Source of the DNA: Cubamyces lactineus
Lineage: Eukaryota; Basidiomycota; Agaricomycetes; Polyporales; Polyporaceae
Length of the DNA: 64,000 nt
Reading direction: 5' to 3'
NCBI GenBank assembly: GCA_022376465.1
Contig: JACDTU010000004.1
Span: 2,170,001-2,234,000, forward strand
Position 1 is the stretch's first letter; each line of letters begins with the position of its first letter. A program made the position numbers and the translations under genes. The notes beneath the pieces are model-generated. The model was given only the letters and a program-made list of their open reading frames with translations. It was not told where the DNA came from and searched no databases. This document shows, piece after piece, positions 47,714 through 58,870 of this stretch.

Positions 47714-49185
47714 GGCTCAGGTTGGAGAGTAGGATACAGGTGCTTCGAGAGAGGAGAGTGGTAGTTGGAGACGGAGTGTTTGATCATGCGCGATGAGGCC
47801 GGCGGGCTTATCATGCATCTCTGTCGGTTGTCCCTGCACAGCTGGGTTACAGGCGGTAGATGCGCCACAAGGTAAGAGCAGGAGGCAACACGTTGTGTCG
47901 GAAAAGGGCATCCTGGTTTGTCGCATTCGGCACAAGCACAGACAAGCACTCGCTTCCTGCTCCTTGTTGTCTGTTAGACGCTCGAATGACGCCCAGCACA
48001 GCCACCTGTACAGACGCCCAAGGAATGGGCCGCCACGACGGCATCTCTGCCTCCTCCACCCTGCAGTCTCCCAAAGCCTGAGTATCGGGTCTCTTTGCTC
48101 AGGCTTGTGCTACTTGCTCCAAATAACTTGCTCTCACATATGCCGCATCGATACCACTCTATCAGTGCCGTCGCTCGATACGGACTGCTTTCGGCTATCA
48201 TGGTGGCCGCACAACCGCAAGCCTCAGCTTGTATTCTTTCGCTGCTCGGAAATATACGTTCAGTTGATCTTTCAAATGATATCGTATGTCTGCTACTCTC
48301 TACTGCTACGTCTTCGATTGCAGCTAACAAGTCCGCCCCGGCATGCCTCGTCACCCCAAGACGCGTCCGCACCCACACCTCCTCGACTGGTGGGCATCCA
48401 ATGCGGGTGACCTCCGCATGCGGTACCCTGAATTTCTCCGGGAGGTAGAGCTATAAGTTACCTTCAGGAACGAGAGAAGCTTCGTTATGTCTGGGCCCAC
48501 TCCGTTGCAGTCAACTGACCATCAGAGGCACGCCTGCCTCAGGCATGAACTCATCCTTGGGATTGGCCAGACGTGAAGCCTACCTACGGCAACTTCACTA
48601 CGACGTAGGGAGGCCATATGACGGTGCTTCTGGACAGCTGCTGCTCGGCTCCGTCAGGATGTCATCAACCTTCGCGGCCTGGAGGAAAGTCCGAGCGGCC
48701 CGTCTGGACCGGTCAAGTGCTTCCATCAACACTGTATAGTAACCGCAAGGGAAGGCGCGGTCGAGCATTTTCTGTGTAAGGTGAAGTAGATAGCCAACTA
48801 TTAGAATCATCTGCGCAGTTTTGCAAGAGCGCATGCGTTTAGGTATGTTAGTCTCCCACCATTGAACGACGTATACTCAAGTTCCGCCATGTGATTCAAG
48901 GCACTTGCCAGAGAGCGGCACAGCTTCGGAGCTCTATCATGTCGTAAATCTTCGGAGTAACGCGTAGAATCAAAGTAACTTGCCAAAAGTACTCCTGCGT
49001 CTCTCGCGTCCATCGGGTCGTGACCGCCCACTGCGCTTATTCTTCGGTTGGACCGTATGGTACGTCGCCGTATACTCGGGGGCAATAGGCACGACTCTGT
49101 ACGCCCGTCCTGCAATGCTGGAAAGTACATATAACCTTTCTGTTCGCTGCATGCCCCTCAGGCATTCCAGCCACTTCGGCCAGCC
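47714..49185. other. 1.5 kb gap between the kinase-like and GH74 genes
   Basis: No confident gene. A weak TATA-like stretch (ACATATAAC) at 49128-49136 lies about 50 bases upstream of the GH74 ATG. A possible minus-strand coding remnant at about 48600-49130 is listed separately. Confidence 0.4.
48600..49130 (-). pseudogene. Possible gene fragment of unknown family
   Basis: On the minus strand two segments read like protein: DPMDARDAGVLLASYFDSTR followed by EDLRHDRAPKLCRSLASAL and NHMAELEYTSFNGG, and then, in a different frame, MLDRAFPCGYYTVLMEALDR and SRRAARTFLQAAKVDDIL. They could be two exons of one gene or a decayed copy. No start, family or clean splice pair could be fixed, so this is a low-confidence call. 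Confidence 0.25.
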
Positions 49186-52100
49186 ATGCTACGCTTGACT
49201 CTCTTGGCGGTCTTTACACTGCCAGCAGTGGTTTCTCTGGTCTCTGCCGTGTCCTCTCAGTCTTACACCTGGAAGAATGTCAAGATCGGGGGCGGAGGCG
49301 GCTTCGTGCCTAACATTGTCTTCAACCCCTCCCAAAAGGGTCTCGCGTATGCTCGCACCGACATCGGTGGCGCGTACAAGCTCAACTCAGACGATTCGTG
49401 GACGCCTTTGCTTGACTTCGTCGACAATGCCCGTTGGAACTACTGGGGCGTGGACGCGATAGCTACTGACCCGGTCGATCCTAACCGCCTCTATCTGGTA
49501 TGTGCTTACGCCGAGCATCGTACAGAACTTCGGTACTGAACGTCTGTCAGGCAACCGGCATGTACACGAACTCGTGGGACCCTAACAATGGTCAAATCTT
49601 GATCTCCACCGACCAAGGCAAGACTTTCACGTCATCGCCTCTGCCGTTCAAAGTCGGTGGAAACATGCCCGGTCGTGGAATGGGTGAGGTAGGTTATTTC
49701 TCACCTGGACATGTGCGGAATCCAGCTGACGAGAGACTTTTGCAACTGCGAAAAGCGTCTCGCTATCGACCCAAACAGCAACAACATATTGTACTTCGGT
49801 GCTCGGAGCGGCCATGGTTTGTGGAAGTCCACCGACTTCGGCGCGACATGGACCCAGATCAAGAACTTCCCCAGCGTTGGTGGGTCGTCGCGACGACGCC
49901 TCAATATTGCGCTCGTATACTCACATTTGTTCTCAGGCACTTATGTCCCGGACCCTACTGACACCTCTGGCTACAACAGCGACATCATGGGGCTGTCCTG
50001 GGTCACGTTTGACTCTACCTCTGGCTCGTCTGGGAAGGCTACCCCTCGCATTTTCGTGGGCGTCGCTAACAAAGGCTCCGACAACATATTCGTGTCTACG
50101 GATTCTGGCGCAACCTGTAAGTCAACTCTCGTTATATAAGAGTGGTGGAGATTGAAGGGCAGCATAGGGAGCGCGGTTGCTGGTCAGAACAACACGTTCA
50201 TCCCTCACAAGGGCGTGCTTTCTCCCGCGGAGAAGGCCCTCTACATCTCCTATTCAGACGGTGCAGGTCCCTACGACGGAACAACCGTGAGCTACATTAA
50301 TTTGCATCAGGCTAACACGAGACGTGACTGACTCCGCTGTGAATAGGGGAGTGTGTACCGGTACGATATAACGTCCGGCACATTCACAGATATCACTCCC
50401 GTTTCTGGAGGTAAGTTGTGCCACATTTGTAACGAGTCCTACTCTCAAACGTCTTCGCAGGCGATCTCTACTTTGGTTTCGGGTATGTTTGAGGTGGTTG
50501 ACATTTCTGGGACATCTCGCTCACTTGCCATCAGCGGAGTTGCTGTCGACTTGCAAAAGCCGGGCACCATCATGGTCGCAGCTCTCAACTCGTGGTGGCC
50601 CGATGGCCAGATTTTCCGGTCGACCGACAGCGGCAAGACCTGGACAGGCCTCTGGGCGTGGCAGGTGTACCCGACGCTCAACAGGTACTACACGTATGAC
50701 GACACGCTCGCGCCCTGGATTGGCCCCGACGAGACCGCTTCAGATCTCGTCATGCAGATTGGCTGGATGATGGAGGGCCTATCAATCGACCCCTTCGATT
50801 CTAACCACTGGCTCTACGGAACGGGCGAGACCATCTACGGCGGCCACGACCTCCTCAAGTGGGACACGGCGAACCGCAACGTAACGCTGAAGTCCCTTGC
50901 GGACGGCATCGAGGAGACATCTGTGCAGGGTCTGATCTCTCCGCCCGTTGGTGCCCACCTCATTTCCGCCATCGGAGATGTTGACGGTGCGCTCTCGTTC
51001 TCCCTGCGATCTGCCGATAGGCCATGCTGACATTGGAGATAGGCTTTGTCCACACCGATCTCGACTCGCCTCCCCTGGTCTCGTTCTCGAACCCGACCTA
51101 CTCTAGTTCGTCCGACATCGACTACGCTGGAAATGTGCCGAACACGATTGTGCGTATCGGAACCACCACGGACGGATCGCAGGGCAAGCAGGTTGCGATC
51201 TCCACGGACGGTGGTAACACATGGTACGCGTCATATTGCCGTCATGAACTGTATGCAGCTCATTTGTGATGCACAGGTCGCAGGACTACGGCGCGCCAGA
51301 TGATGTGGCAGGCGGCAAAGTCGCTATCTCCGCGAACGGTGACACGGTCCTCTGGAAGACGTCCAGCAACGGCATCATGGTGTCGCAGTACACGAACCCC
51401 TTCTCTGCAGTCTCGTCGCTGCCCTCAGACGCTGCAATCGCTTCTGACAAGAAGAACAATTCAATCTTCTACGGTGCCTCTGGCTCGAAGTTCTACCTGT
51501 CCACGGATGGCGGCAAGACGTTCGCTGCGCAAGGAAGCCTCGGCTCGTCGACCTCTCCCTTCAAGGTCATTGTCCACCCGAACGTGACCGGCGACGTCTG
51601 GGTGTCCACTGACAAGGGCCTCTTCCACTCGACCGACACTGGTTCGACATTCACTGCGATCTCTGGCGTCTCGCAAGCATGGGCCATTGCTCTCGGCGCG
51701 CCAAAGACCGCGGGCGACTACCCCGCACTCTTCGCCGCTGCCGACATCGGCGGCGTAGGCTACTTCCGCTCTGATGATGCTGGTGTGAACTGGGTGAGGA
51801 TCGACGACGCTGCGCATGGGTTCGGCTCCGCCAGCGCGAACTGCATTGCGGCGGACCTTCGCATTTGGGGCCGGTAAGCCTGTCTTTTGCGAATCGGGTA
51901 GGTTGTAATGATTGACGTGCGTGAGGCAGGGTTTACATTGGAACCAATGGTCGTGGCATCTTCTACGGTGACGCAGCGGGAGCCGTGCCGCCCCCTACTT
52001 CGACTGCACCTGCTTCGTCGACGTCGGTTCCGGCCTCGTCTTCTTCGGTATCTACCCGCTCGACCTCATCGTCTTCATCTGTCTCCACTGGCCCGGTGAC

Positions 52101-52387
52101 CTCGACTCCCTCGAGTTCGCCAACCACTTCTGTCCCCACCGCCACGCCGACAGGCGTCGCACCGATCTATGGCCAGTGCGGAGGCATTGGCTGGACCGGC
52201 GCGACAGTGTGTGCCGGTACGTGTGATTGCACTTGGTTCGCGTAAGAGGACCGTATCACTAACCGGTTGACATGCGTAGCGGGATCTACCTGCGTCCAGC
52301 AGAACCCTTGTAAGTCTCCTCATGCTAGTACTCAGGGGTAGTAGCTCAAGCGATTACACAGACTACTCCCAGTGCGTTCCCTCGTGA
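49186..52387 (+). CDS. GH74 xyloglucanase with C-terminal CBM1
   Basis: 843-residue secreted xyloglucan-specific endo-beta-1,4-glucanase. Exons: 49186-49497, 49551-49688, 49756-49879, 49937-50116, 50168-50286, 50347-50410, 50461-50482, 50535-50986, 51043-51223, 51277-51873, 51930-52216, 52280-52309, 52362-52387. A signal peptide (MLRLTLLAVFTLPAVVSLVS) starts it. The two seven-bladed propellers show sialidase-type repeats (STDQGKTF, STDFGATW, STDSGKTW, STDGGNTW). Candidate catalytic Asp residues sit in RTDIGGAYK and QIGWMMEGLSIDPFDSN-like blocks. A Ser/Thr linker leads to a fungal cellulose-binding module, YGQCGGIGWTGATVC with the end NPYYSQCVPS. The enzyme attacks plant-wall xyloglucan, supporting a plant-biomass-degrading lifestyle. 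Confidence 0.95.
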
Positions 52388-52481
52388 GCGGGCCCCGGTT
52401 AAGGACTGGGGGAGCGCACGCGATGTACTATAGCTAGGTGTCATGGCAGCGAGGACAGTACGAAAGAGGATTCATTGGCTA

Positions 52482-54432
52482 TCACACTCGGGCGTGCCTC
52501 CACTCTTCTTCCCATACCTGCGGGAACCGAAGCCCTTGTATCAGCGCTTTTGCTCGCAAAGTGCCGATGGTGCTTATTTACCTCGAAAAATCGACGTCTA
52601 TCGCCCACTCGCACACCCCTACAGCTGGTGAGGTCGAGCTTCACCAGGCGTTCGCACGCGTCGATGATCGGGAAAAGCCCTGCGCCTGATAGCGTGAAGG
52701 CTGAGCGGTATGGTCAAGGAGCAAGAACGCAAAGAGCATACTGGAGAATTTGGTGCTCGCCAACTCGAGTGCTTGCAAGTGCACACAAGCTGATATGTAA
52801 GGTGCTGATGTATCGTCTACGGACGTATTGTTGAGATTGAGGTGGAGGAGTTGCGGCGGACCGTCGTCCAAGCCGTCGGGATGGGCCAGTCCCTCGAGGT
52901 CAGACGACCGCAACGATGTGATGCCAGCTAAATTGAGGTGCTATTGACGTTCCGGAAAACTATCAGCACACACGGTATGGCCAATCGCGTCGCATTCTTG
53001 CTCTTACCCTGCAACGACGTCCCACCTTGCGGACAAAATACGCTAAAGCAGCATCAGGCCCCCGACGGCCTGTGAACCCCAGCTTGGTATTTCCGACCAG
53101 GTTTACGCGCTCTATATCGGGGCAGCCCACCAGGATGTCAGTTAATGAACGCAGGGTCTCGTCCGTCAACGTCATCGCAGACGTGTTAGAGATGGCTGCG
53201 CTCGAGCCCTGTCCCCCTCCCATGGCACCGACGGCGAGTACCTTCAACCGGGTCAGGGGACTCATCATCGCGATAAGGTCGGAACTTGGTATCTTTGTCG
53301 ATGTGAGCACAATTTTCTCCAAAAGATGGCCTGTGGGTAGTACGGGACGCTTGACGAGTGTGAAGGAGAGGTCGAGACGCTCCAGGTTGGGACATATGGC
53401 CAGTATGGGATTCAAAACTGCGTCACCCAGAGCAGCTTGCCGTAGCTTCAGTGAACGGAGACTCGGTAACTGAAACCCGTCAGCGATAGGCAAGGCGTTC
53501 CATAGCTTGGAAAACGTAGCGTCCGTCTGCACGCAGGTTGAGTGGGGGTAGATCCAGGCGAGTACGACTTTATACAATGGGACGCACCCAGTTGGGTATA
53601 CCGGCAACTTTAAGAGTCGATAATTGTTTGCAATTTAATAGCAGTGTGGCAAGCGATAGAGGCGGAACGGCGGTATAGTTCAGGTTGACGATCTCTAAAT
53701 GCTGACAATGCTCCGCTGCTGCTTTCACGGTCTCTTGGCTAACCTTGGTGCATCCGCTGAAAATCTCGGGCGTTGAGCCGGACAGGCCGAGTACAAGGCC
53801 CCATTTGTGTTGCCACGCACCGCAGGTTCAGCTTGCGCAAATTGGGAAGCTTGGACACAACCGTTGCAAACGTCGCATCCGGGATCTTGGCCAGACCAGT
53901 GAGCTCCAGTGCCTGTAGCTGATCTTTCGTGGACATATCGCCGATAGCAAATATCGTCAATCTGTTCACGCCAGGAAGGTCGTCACCAAGAGCGACAGTA
54001 TTTCCCCGCAAGAAGTTCTGAATTGTGGGTCATATGAGCTAGAGGTTGTGTACAGTCGTTGCAATTCCCTACCGCAACAATGAACCCATGTTGCAAGAGC
54101 GTCGGACATGAGTGCCGCAATGCCGTGAAGACCTTTTGGGAGAGAGCGTCCGGGAGCCCCTTCAGCCACAGTCGTACATTCTCCCATACGGCCTCATTCG
54201 TCGACAGAGCTTGCAGGTTTTCGGCGAACACCCGTGTGCATATAGTTGAGAGTGTAGGTACGTGGTCCAGTGGAAGGGTGCGTTCAGAGAGTGCTGCCGC
54301 AGATGGGACATTCGCCTGGGCTTGCGCTGTCGCAATGTCGTCATCTTGAGGTTGCCAATGTCCTATGTCTGTCCTTCGCCTCTTGGCGGGAGGCTGGCCA
54401 CCTTGCCGTCCTGCTTTTCTGCGCGTGCTCAT
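52482..54432 (-). CDS. RNI-type leucine-rich-repeat protein
   Basis: 527-residue protein. Exons 5' to 3': 54432-54073, 54017-53821, 53756-53588, 53526-53008, 52940-52742, 52685-52582, 52517-52482. The first 120 residues are basic and polar (STRRKAGRQGGQPPAKRRRT, a possible nuclear-localisation patch) and include an F-box/Rad7-like helix region. The rest are ribonuclease-inhibitor-like repeats (LQALELTGLAKIPDATFATV, LEIVNLNYTAVPPLSLATLL, LERLDLSFTLVKRPVLP, LLHLNLNNTSVDDTSAPYI). Such proteins often act as ubiquitin-ligase substrate receptors or Rad7-like repair factors, but neither role is shown here. It lies tail to tail with the xyloglucanase, 94 bases apart. Confidence 0.8.
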
Positions 54433-54917
54433 GTGAGGGAAGGCTGCGTACGGAGATGGAAGTCGAAGTTCATGCAATGCATGGCTCCTTCGAATCCTTG
54501 AGTCTATCCGAGTCGCGGGGAATGCAAAGGGAACCACTTGCGCCAGCTGAGGGCAGCGGCTCCGAGGATGCACTGCATTCTGAGTCTCTCAAGCGCCCAC
54601 TGTAATTCCAGCCTTCAACTCGGCTACAGTGAATTCGTCCGTACATGGTACAGTGAAACATGGCAGGGACCCTGATGTGTTCAACACGAGCCTCAGAAAC
54701 CATGTACCACGTCTCGACAATGTGTAGGGACGAGAAGAAATAGACATTGATTCGCCCACTTCGGCGAACTTGTCTAATAACGACGTGTATGCTCTTGACA
54801 AGTATGATAGCCATGGAACAAGATATAGAATGTGTAAAACTGGACTATAGGAGCTGGTCTGCAGTTTCTTTAGCCTTCATGTCGGAACGCAAACACTATT
54901 GGGACCCACCTTGGTGC
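54433..54917. other. Gap between the LRR and polytopic membrane protein genes
   Basis: The 485 bases hold the LRR-gene promoter and the 3' end of the membrane-protein gene, both on the minus strand. Nothing else recognised. Confidence 0.35.
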
Positions 54918-56560
54918 CTAGACACGAAGGTACCATAGCCATAGCCCAGATACGATGACTGCAATAGGGCCTACTATGACCCTCCACAGCGCCTTGTCTA
55001 TGGAAGTGATACTTTCAACCGTCACATTCCTTCGCAATGCAACCAGTACGAGGCGAGGGATTTGCACGGCCAGGACTTGGACGAGGTTGAACGGGGTGGG
55101 GAAGTAGTACGCCGTACCGTACCTCCGTACCGCTTGGAAAAACCCCTTCCGAGCCTCCAGGCCAACGGAGTCGGTGTAACGGTCCCATGGATCCATGTCG
55201 GGTTTATATCCTTGGCTGACGGCGAGGAAAGGGTGCACCAGGACCGAGTAAATGGTAGCACAATATAGGAAGAAGAGGAAAGTTAGGAAAAGCAGCAAAT
55301 ACGTCGTTGACCTGTCCGTGGGTATTAGTCCACGGGCGAAACGCGAGAAGAAGGGCGTCATCTCTAGCTGTAGCATGAGAAAAGATATGAATAAGCCAGG
55401 GACGAAGAAGATGGCGGGGATGGACAGCCGCGACAAGCTCCTCCTGGCGAGCGTCGAGAGGGGAAGCACTAGGTCGGGGGGCGCTAGCAATAGTGGGCTA
55501 GGTAGTACCGGGAAGTGAAGAAGGATCACTTCCCAGTAGAGAGCAAGCAGTAGCAGAGTGAAAGTGAAGCTGCCGAATGTGACCTTTTGAGGGAAATTCA
55601 GCGCGAAGGAGTAAAAGACGAGCAATGGAGGGATCGTCGTGCGTGACCATGGGCGCAAGAGCCTGGAGAGAGTATACACCAGGAGGATAGTACGCCGTGT
55701 ATCGAACAGCCGGATGGGCTGCACGTACGACGGGGGCCAGTTGATGTAGTGGTATAGAACACACAGATAGGTGATGTGCATGAGGAAGTCGACAATATGC
55801 AAGACGCTGAAGGGAACAAATCGACTTAGTATAGCAGAAAGCGTGCCGTCCGCTGCACTCACCGGGGTGTGCCGCATCTATCTAGAAAGCGTAGCAAAGT
55901 TGCTGTGGCGCCTGTGCTTCCATTTGCGCGACAACTACCATACTTCCAGGTGTCCAGCAGACTCAGGTATACCAGGCCATGACGAGAGAGGTCTTGCGGC
56001 GCGTCCCCGTCGGCCAGAAAGTCCACCACTAGTTGACGGCTTATAGCTTTGCATGGAGAAGGAACAATGGTCACAAGAGAACGCTTACCTCGCACAGTGG
56101 CGGTGGAGAATGGCTCGACAGGGTACGCAGACCACAGTACTTCCTCTACATCTTCAGCTGAGCCGTCATCTTCGAGGAACTCAGTCCAGACACGGAGGGC
56201 CAGATTATCCAAGTCACGGATGCCGACCAGGTGCTGAGACTTCTCGCGCCACTGGGTCCACACATCACGGCCGCGCGTGGACTTGTCCCCGGCTATCGAC
56301 TTGCGGTAGAACAGCAGAACACATAGGGCAGATGCGGTCTGTGCTGGCCTCGACGACAGAGTCTGAGGATATAGGTTCTCGATGGAATACGTGGGCAGGT
56401 CCTCCAAGGTTATATTTGCGGCAAATACCCCGATGTGAGGTAAGCCGCTGCCTTCGGCGCGGTTGCCATTTTGGCTTGAACCATGACTAGGTAGTAGAGG
56501 CGTACGTTCTGTAGGTCTCGAGGCGTCCGAGACTCCAGTCAAGTCCGGGGAAGAGGGCAT
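54918..56560 (-). CDS. Polytopic membrane protein of unknown function
   Basis: 508-residue protein from exons 56560-56089, 56028-55863 and 55806-54918. The N-terminal 200 residues are soluble and contain TERTPLLP, a dileucine-like sorting motif seen at the start of many fungal vacuolar or endosomal membrane proteins. The C-terminal 300 residues hold about seven hydrophobic segments (for example SFTFTLLLLALYWEVILLHF, TYLLLFLTFLFFLYCATIYS, VIVGPIAVIVSGLWLWYL). I recognise no family. The second intron (55807-55862) is required to rejoin frames and has good GT-AG signals. It is divergent from tvp23. Confidence 0.75.
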
Positions 56561-56832
56561 AAGATGACCTAGGAGATGAACGGAGCAAGAAATGGATTCA
56601 GCAGAAGCAGGATGTAGAATAACAAAGCCCTCGGTTTACACGAAGACACGGAGCCGTTGTGCCCACTACCATCTTGGCCGCAGCTAATCTGACTCTTCAG
56701 GGATGTTCGGGCGCCTACGTAGCTCCTTCGGCCACGTGCTATCATGTACGATGGGCGCTAATGGTCGACGCAGCAGCGTGAGTGACGCTCTGTACACTGC
56801 ACAGTCTGCACTCCTCCCATATTTCCACCACC
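56561..56832. promoter_or_regulatory. Divergent promoter, membrane protein gene and tvp23
   Basis: A 272-base gap between two divergent membrane-protein start codons. No clear TATA box. Confidence 0.35.
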
Positions 56833-58200
56833 ATGAGTTCTTCGGCCCCTCTCTTTGAGACCATCGAGCCAGACGAGCCAGAGTATGAGCAGAGAACGTC
56901 TGTGCCCGGGAATATAAACCCTCCACCTCCAACACAGTCTGGAGGTCCGCGTCCAACACAAATGGCCACAAATCCGGGGGATGCGGAGTCAGGTACGTGA
57001 CCGTTTGTATGATGGTGGAAGGCGGGGAGCTGCAATGGTCAAACTCTACAAAGGCATCGCTGGTATATTGCGACAGGTGCGTGACCATGAGAACGTGAGC
57101 GCGGTCGAGCTTGAGACAACTGAACGCGTGCTACCAGTCCGCCCATCCTCTGGTCCTCTTCTTCCTCTACTTCTTCCGAATAGCCGCGATTACGGTATAC
57201 ATCCTGTGCGGGTTCTTCATATCCAACTATGTGCTTTCTGTCAGTGCAACCTCCGCGTGACCTTGACTGCCCCGCGTGAGCTAAACGTCTTCACAATGTC
57301 AGTCTGTGATCGTTGTCGTCCTGCTGGCTATGGACTTCTGGAACTGCAGAGTGAGTGCTCACATGTCACGACCGTTGCACGACATTGACAATGTACGTCC
57401 GCAGAATGTAGCAGGTCGGAGGCTCGTCGGCCTGCGGTATTGGAACCAAGTGCGCACCCTTCAGCCACACAACGCACGCACTGCATTCGTCTCACCCAAC
57501 GTCTGTCTGTCTGTCCGTCTCTAGGTCGATGATGACGGCGAGAGCTACTGGGTCTTCGAGAGCCGAGACGTCTGTACACTTTACTCCACCTCTATCTGTT
57601 CCTCGCAACTCAACATTCCGCCTTACAGCCATCACGCCCGGCGAACCCAATCGACTCGAAGTACGTGAACGCGCTTATTCTCTGCTTCTGAACGACGCGA
57701 TGACATACGTATTCCGCAGGATGTTCTGGGTCAGTCACGCTCTGGCCAAACACGCTGACGTCCTGTTGACGCGCAGACACGTCCCAGATCGCAGTGTACA
57801 CCTTCCCGTTGCTCTGGCTCGCGCTCCTGATCGTCTCTCTCCTCAAGTTCAACCTGTCGTACGTTATCTCTCTCTTCCCCACAGCCTCTGCACGTGTCCG
57901 GGCCGTCGCTCACCAGCACTTAGGTTCGTGCCCATCGTCGTCCTGGCACTAGTCTTCAATGTCACGAACGCCATCGGCTTCACTTACGCGTGGGTACCTG
58001 TATTCCTAAGACGCCTTCCCACACGACAGTTCTCTGACATGCTGATATCTTCTCGATTGACGGGTTGTAGCGACCGCGATGCCAAGCAGAAGTGGGCGAA
58101 CAACCTCGCGTCCTCCGGTTGGAACATGGGCATGGGTGGTCTCGGGGGCCAGATTCTGACAGGCGTGGTCAAGAACAGCGTCGGCCGTGTTTTCGGGTGA
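56833..58200 (+). CDS. tvp23: Golgi membrane protein TVP23
   Basis: 243-residue four-helix membrane protein of late Golgi vesicles. Exons: 56833-56992, 57054-57076, 57138-57239, 57303-57350, 57405-57449, 57525-57569, 57629-57660, 57720-57729, 57788-57858, 57924-57989, 58071-58200. Family blocks: [18 protein letters not shown], the sequence [40 protein letters not shown], and [20 protein letters not shown]. Eleven exons for 243 residues, with exons of 23 and 10 bases, are inferred; the 10-base exon supplies MFW. It is implicated in Golgi vesicle transport with other Tvp proteins. Confidence 0.9.
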
Positions 58201-58870
58201 ACGGCGCGAGCCCCATCGGACGATTCGCACCGCTATTCTTGCATGCATTTAATTTATTCGTTCAGGATCGACGCTGCACTCGGGGGTACGGGTGTTTCGG
58301 CGAGGTGAGATTGCAATTGAGAGAACATGATCCTCCTTGCTTCTTGTCCGCTCTGCGGAGCGGCATAGGTGAGGGTGCATACATGGGCCGAGCTAGCCTA
58401 CATATAGTGGCACGAGAAGAGAAGAGGCAAATGCGAAAGCGTGAAGCGAAAATAGACGGCAACAATGCTGCGAGTGCGAGAGGTGGATGGAATAATATAC
58501 AGACAAGCGGATTGCAGATGCTGCGACGATGCTGGGTCCAATCTATCCACACAGAAATGAAGAGTGAAAGTGCAACTATGGAACAATGAATGGAGGGGAA
58601 GCAGCCGTGATAAAGATATATGCCAGATGTGCCCGAGACCTCGCATATAAAGAGAAAGTGAAGTAGTAGATGGCCACAAGTGCAATAGAAAAAAGAGGTC
58701 CGATACTGTCGACGAAGGTTCGACAGCTAATAAACAGAAATGCGAGGAGATCCGGGATGAGACACGGTGAAGTTACGAGCGAGACAAGAGACGAGGCTCG
58801 AGCATTAGACGGCATAAACATGCATGTCATGCAGGGCATCCGATGCGTGAGCGAACGAGAGATAGAGAGA
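58201..58870. other. Convergent gap, tvp23 and phosphatase genes
   Basis: The 670-base region holds two 3' ends and is AT-richer than the genes. No additional gene, RNA or repeat is supported. Confidence 0.4.

Noticed and set aside
47793..48410. 205-codon plus-strand ORF, Cys-rich
   Set aside because: Composition looks random, no signal peptide or Cys spacing pattern, no family recognised.
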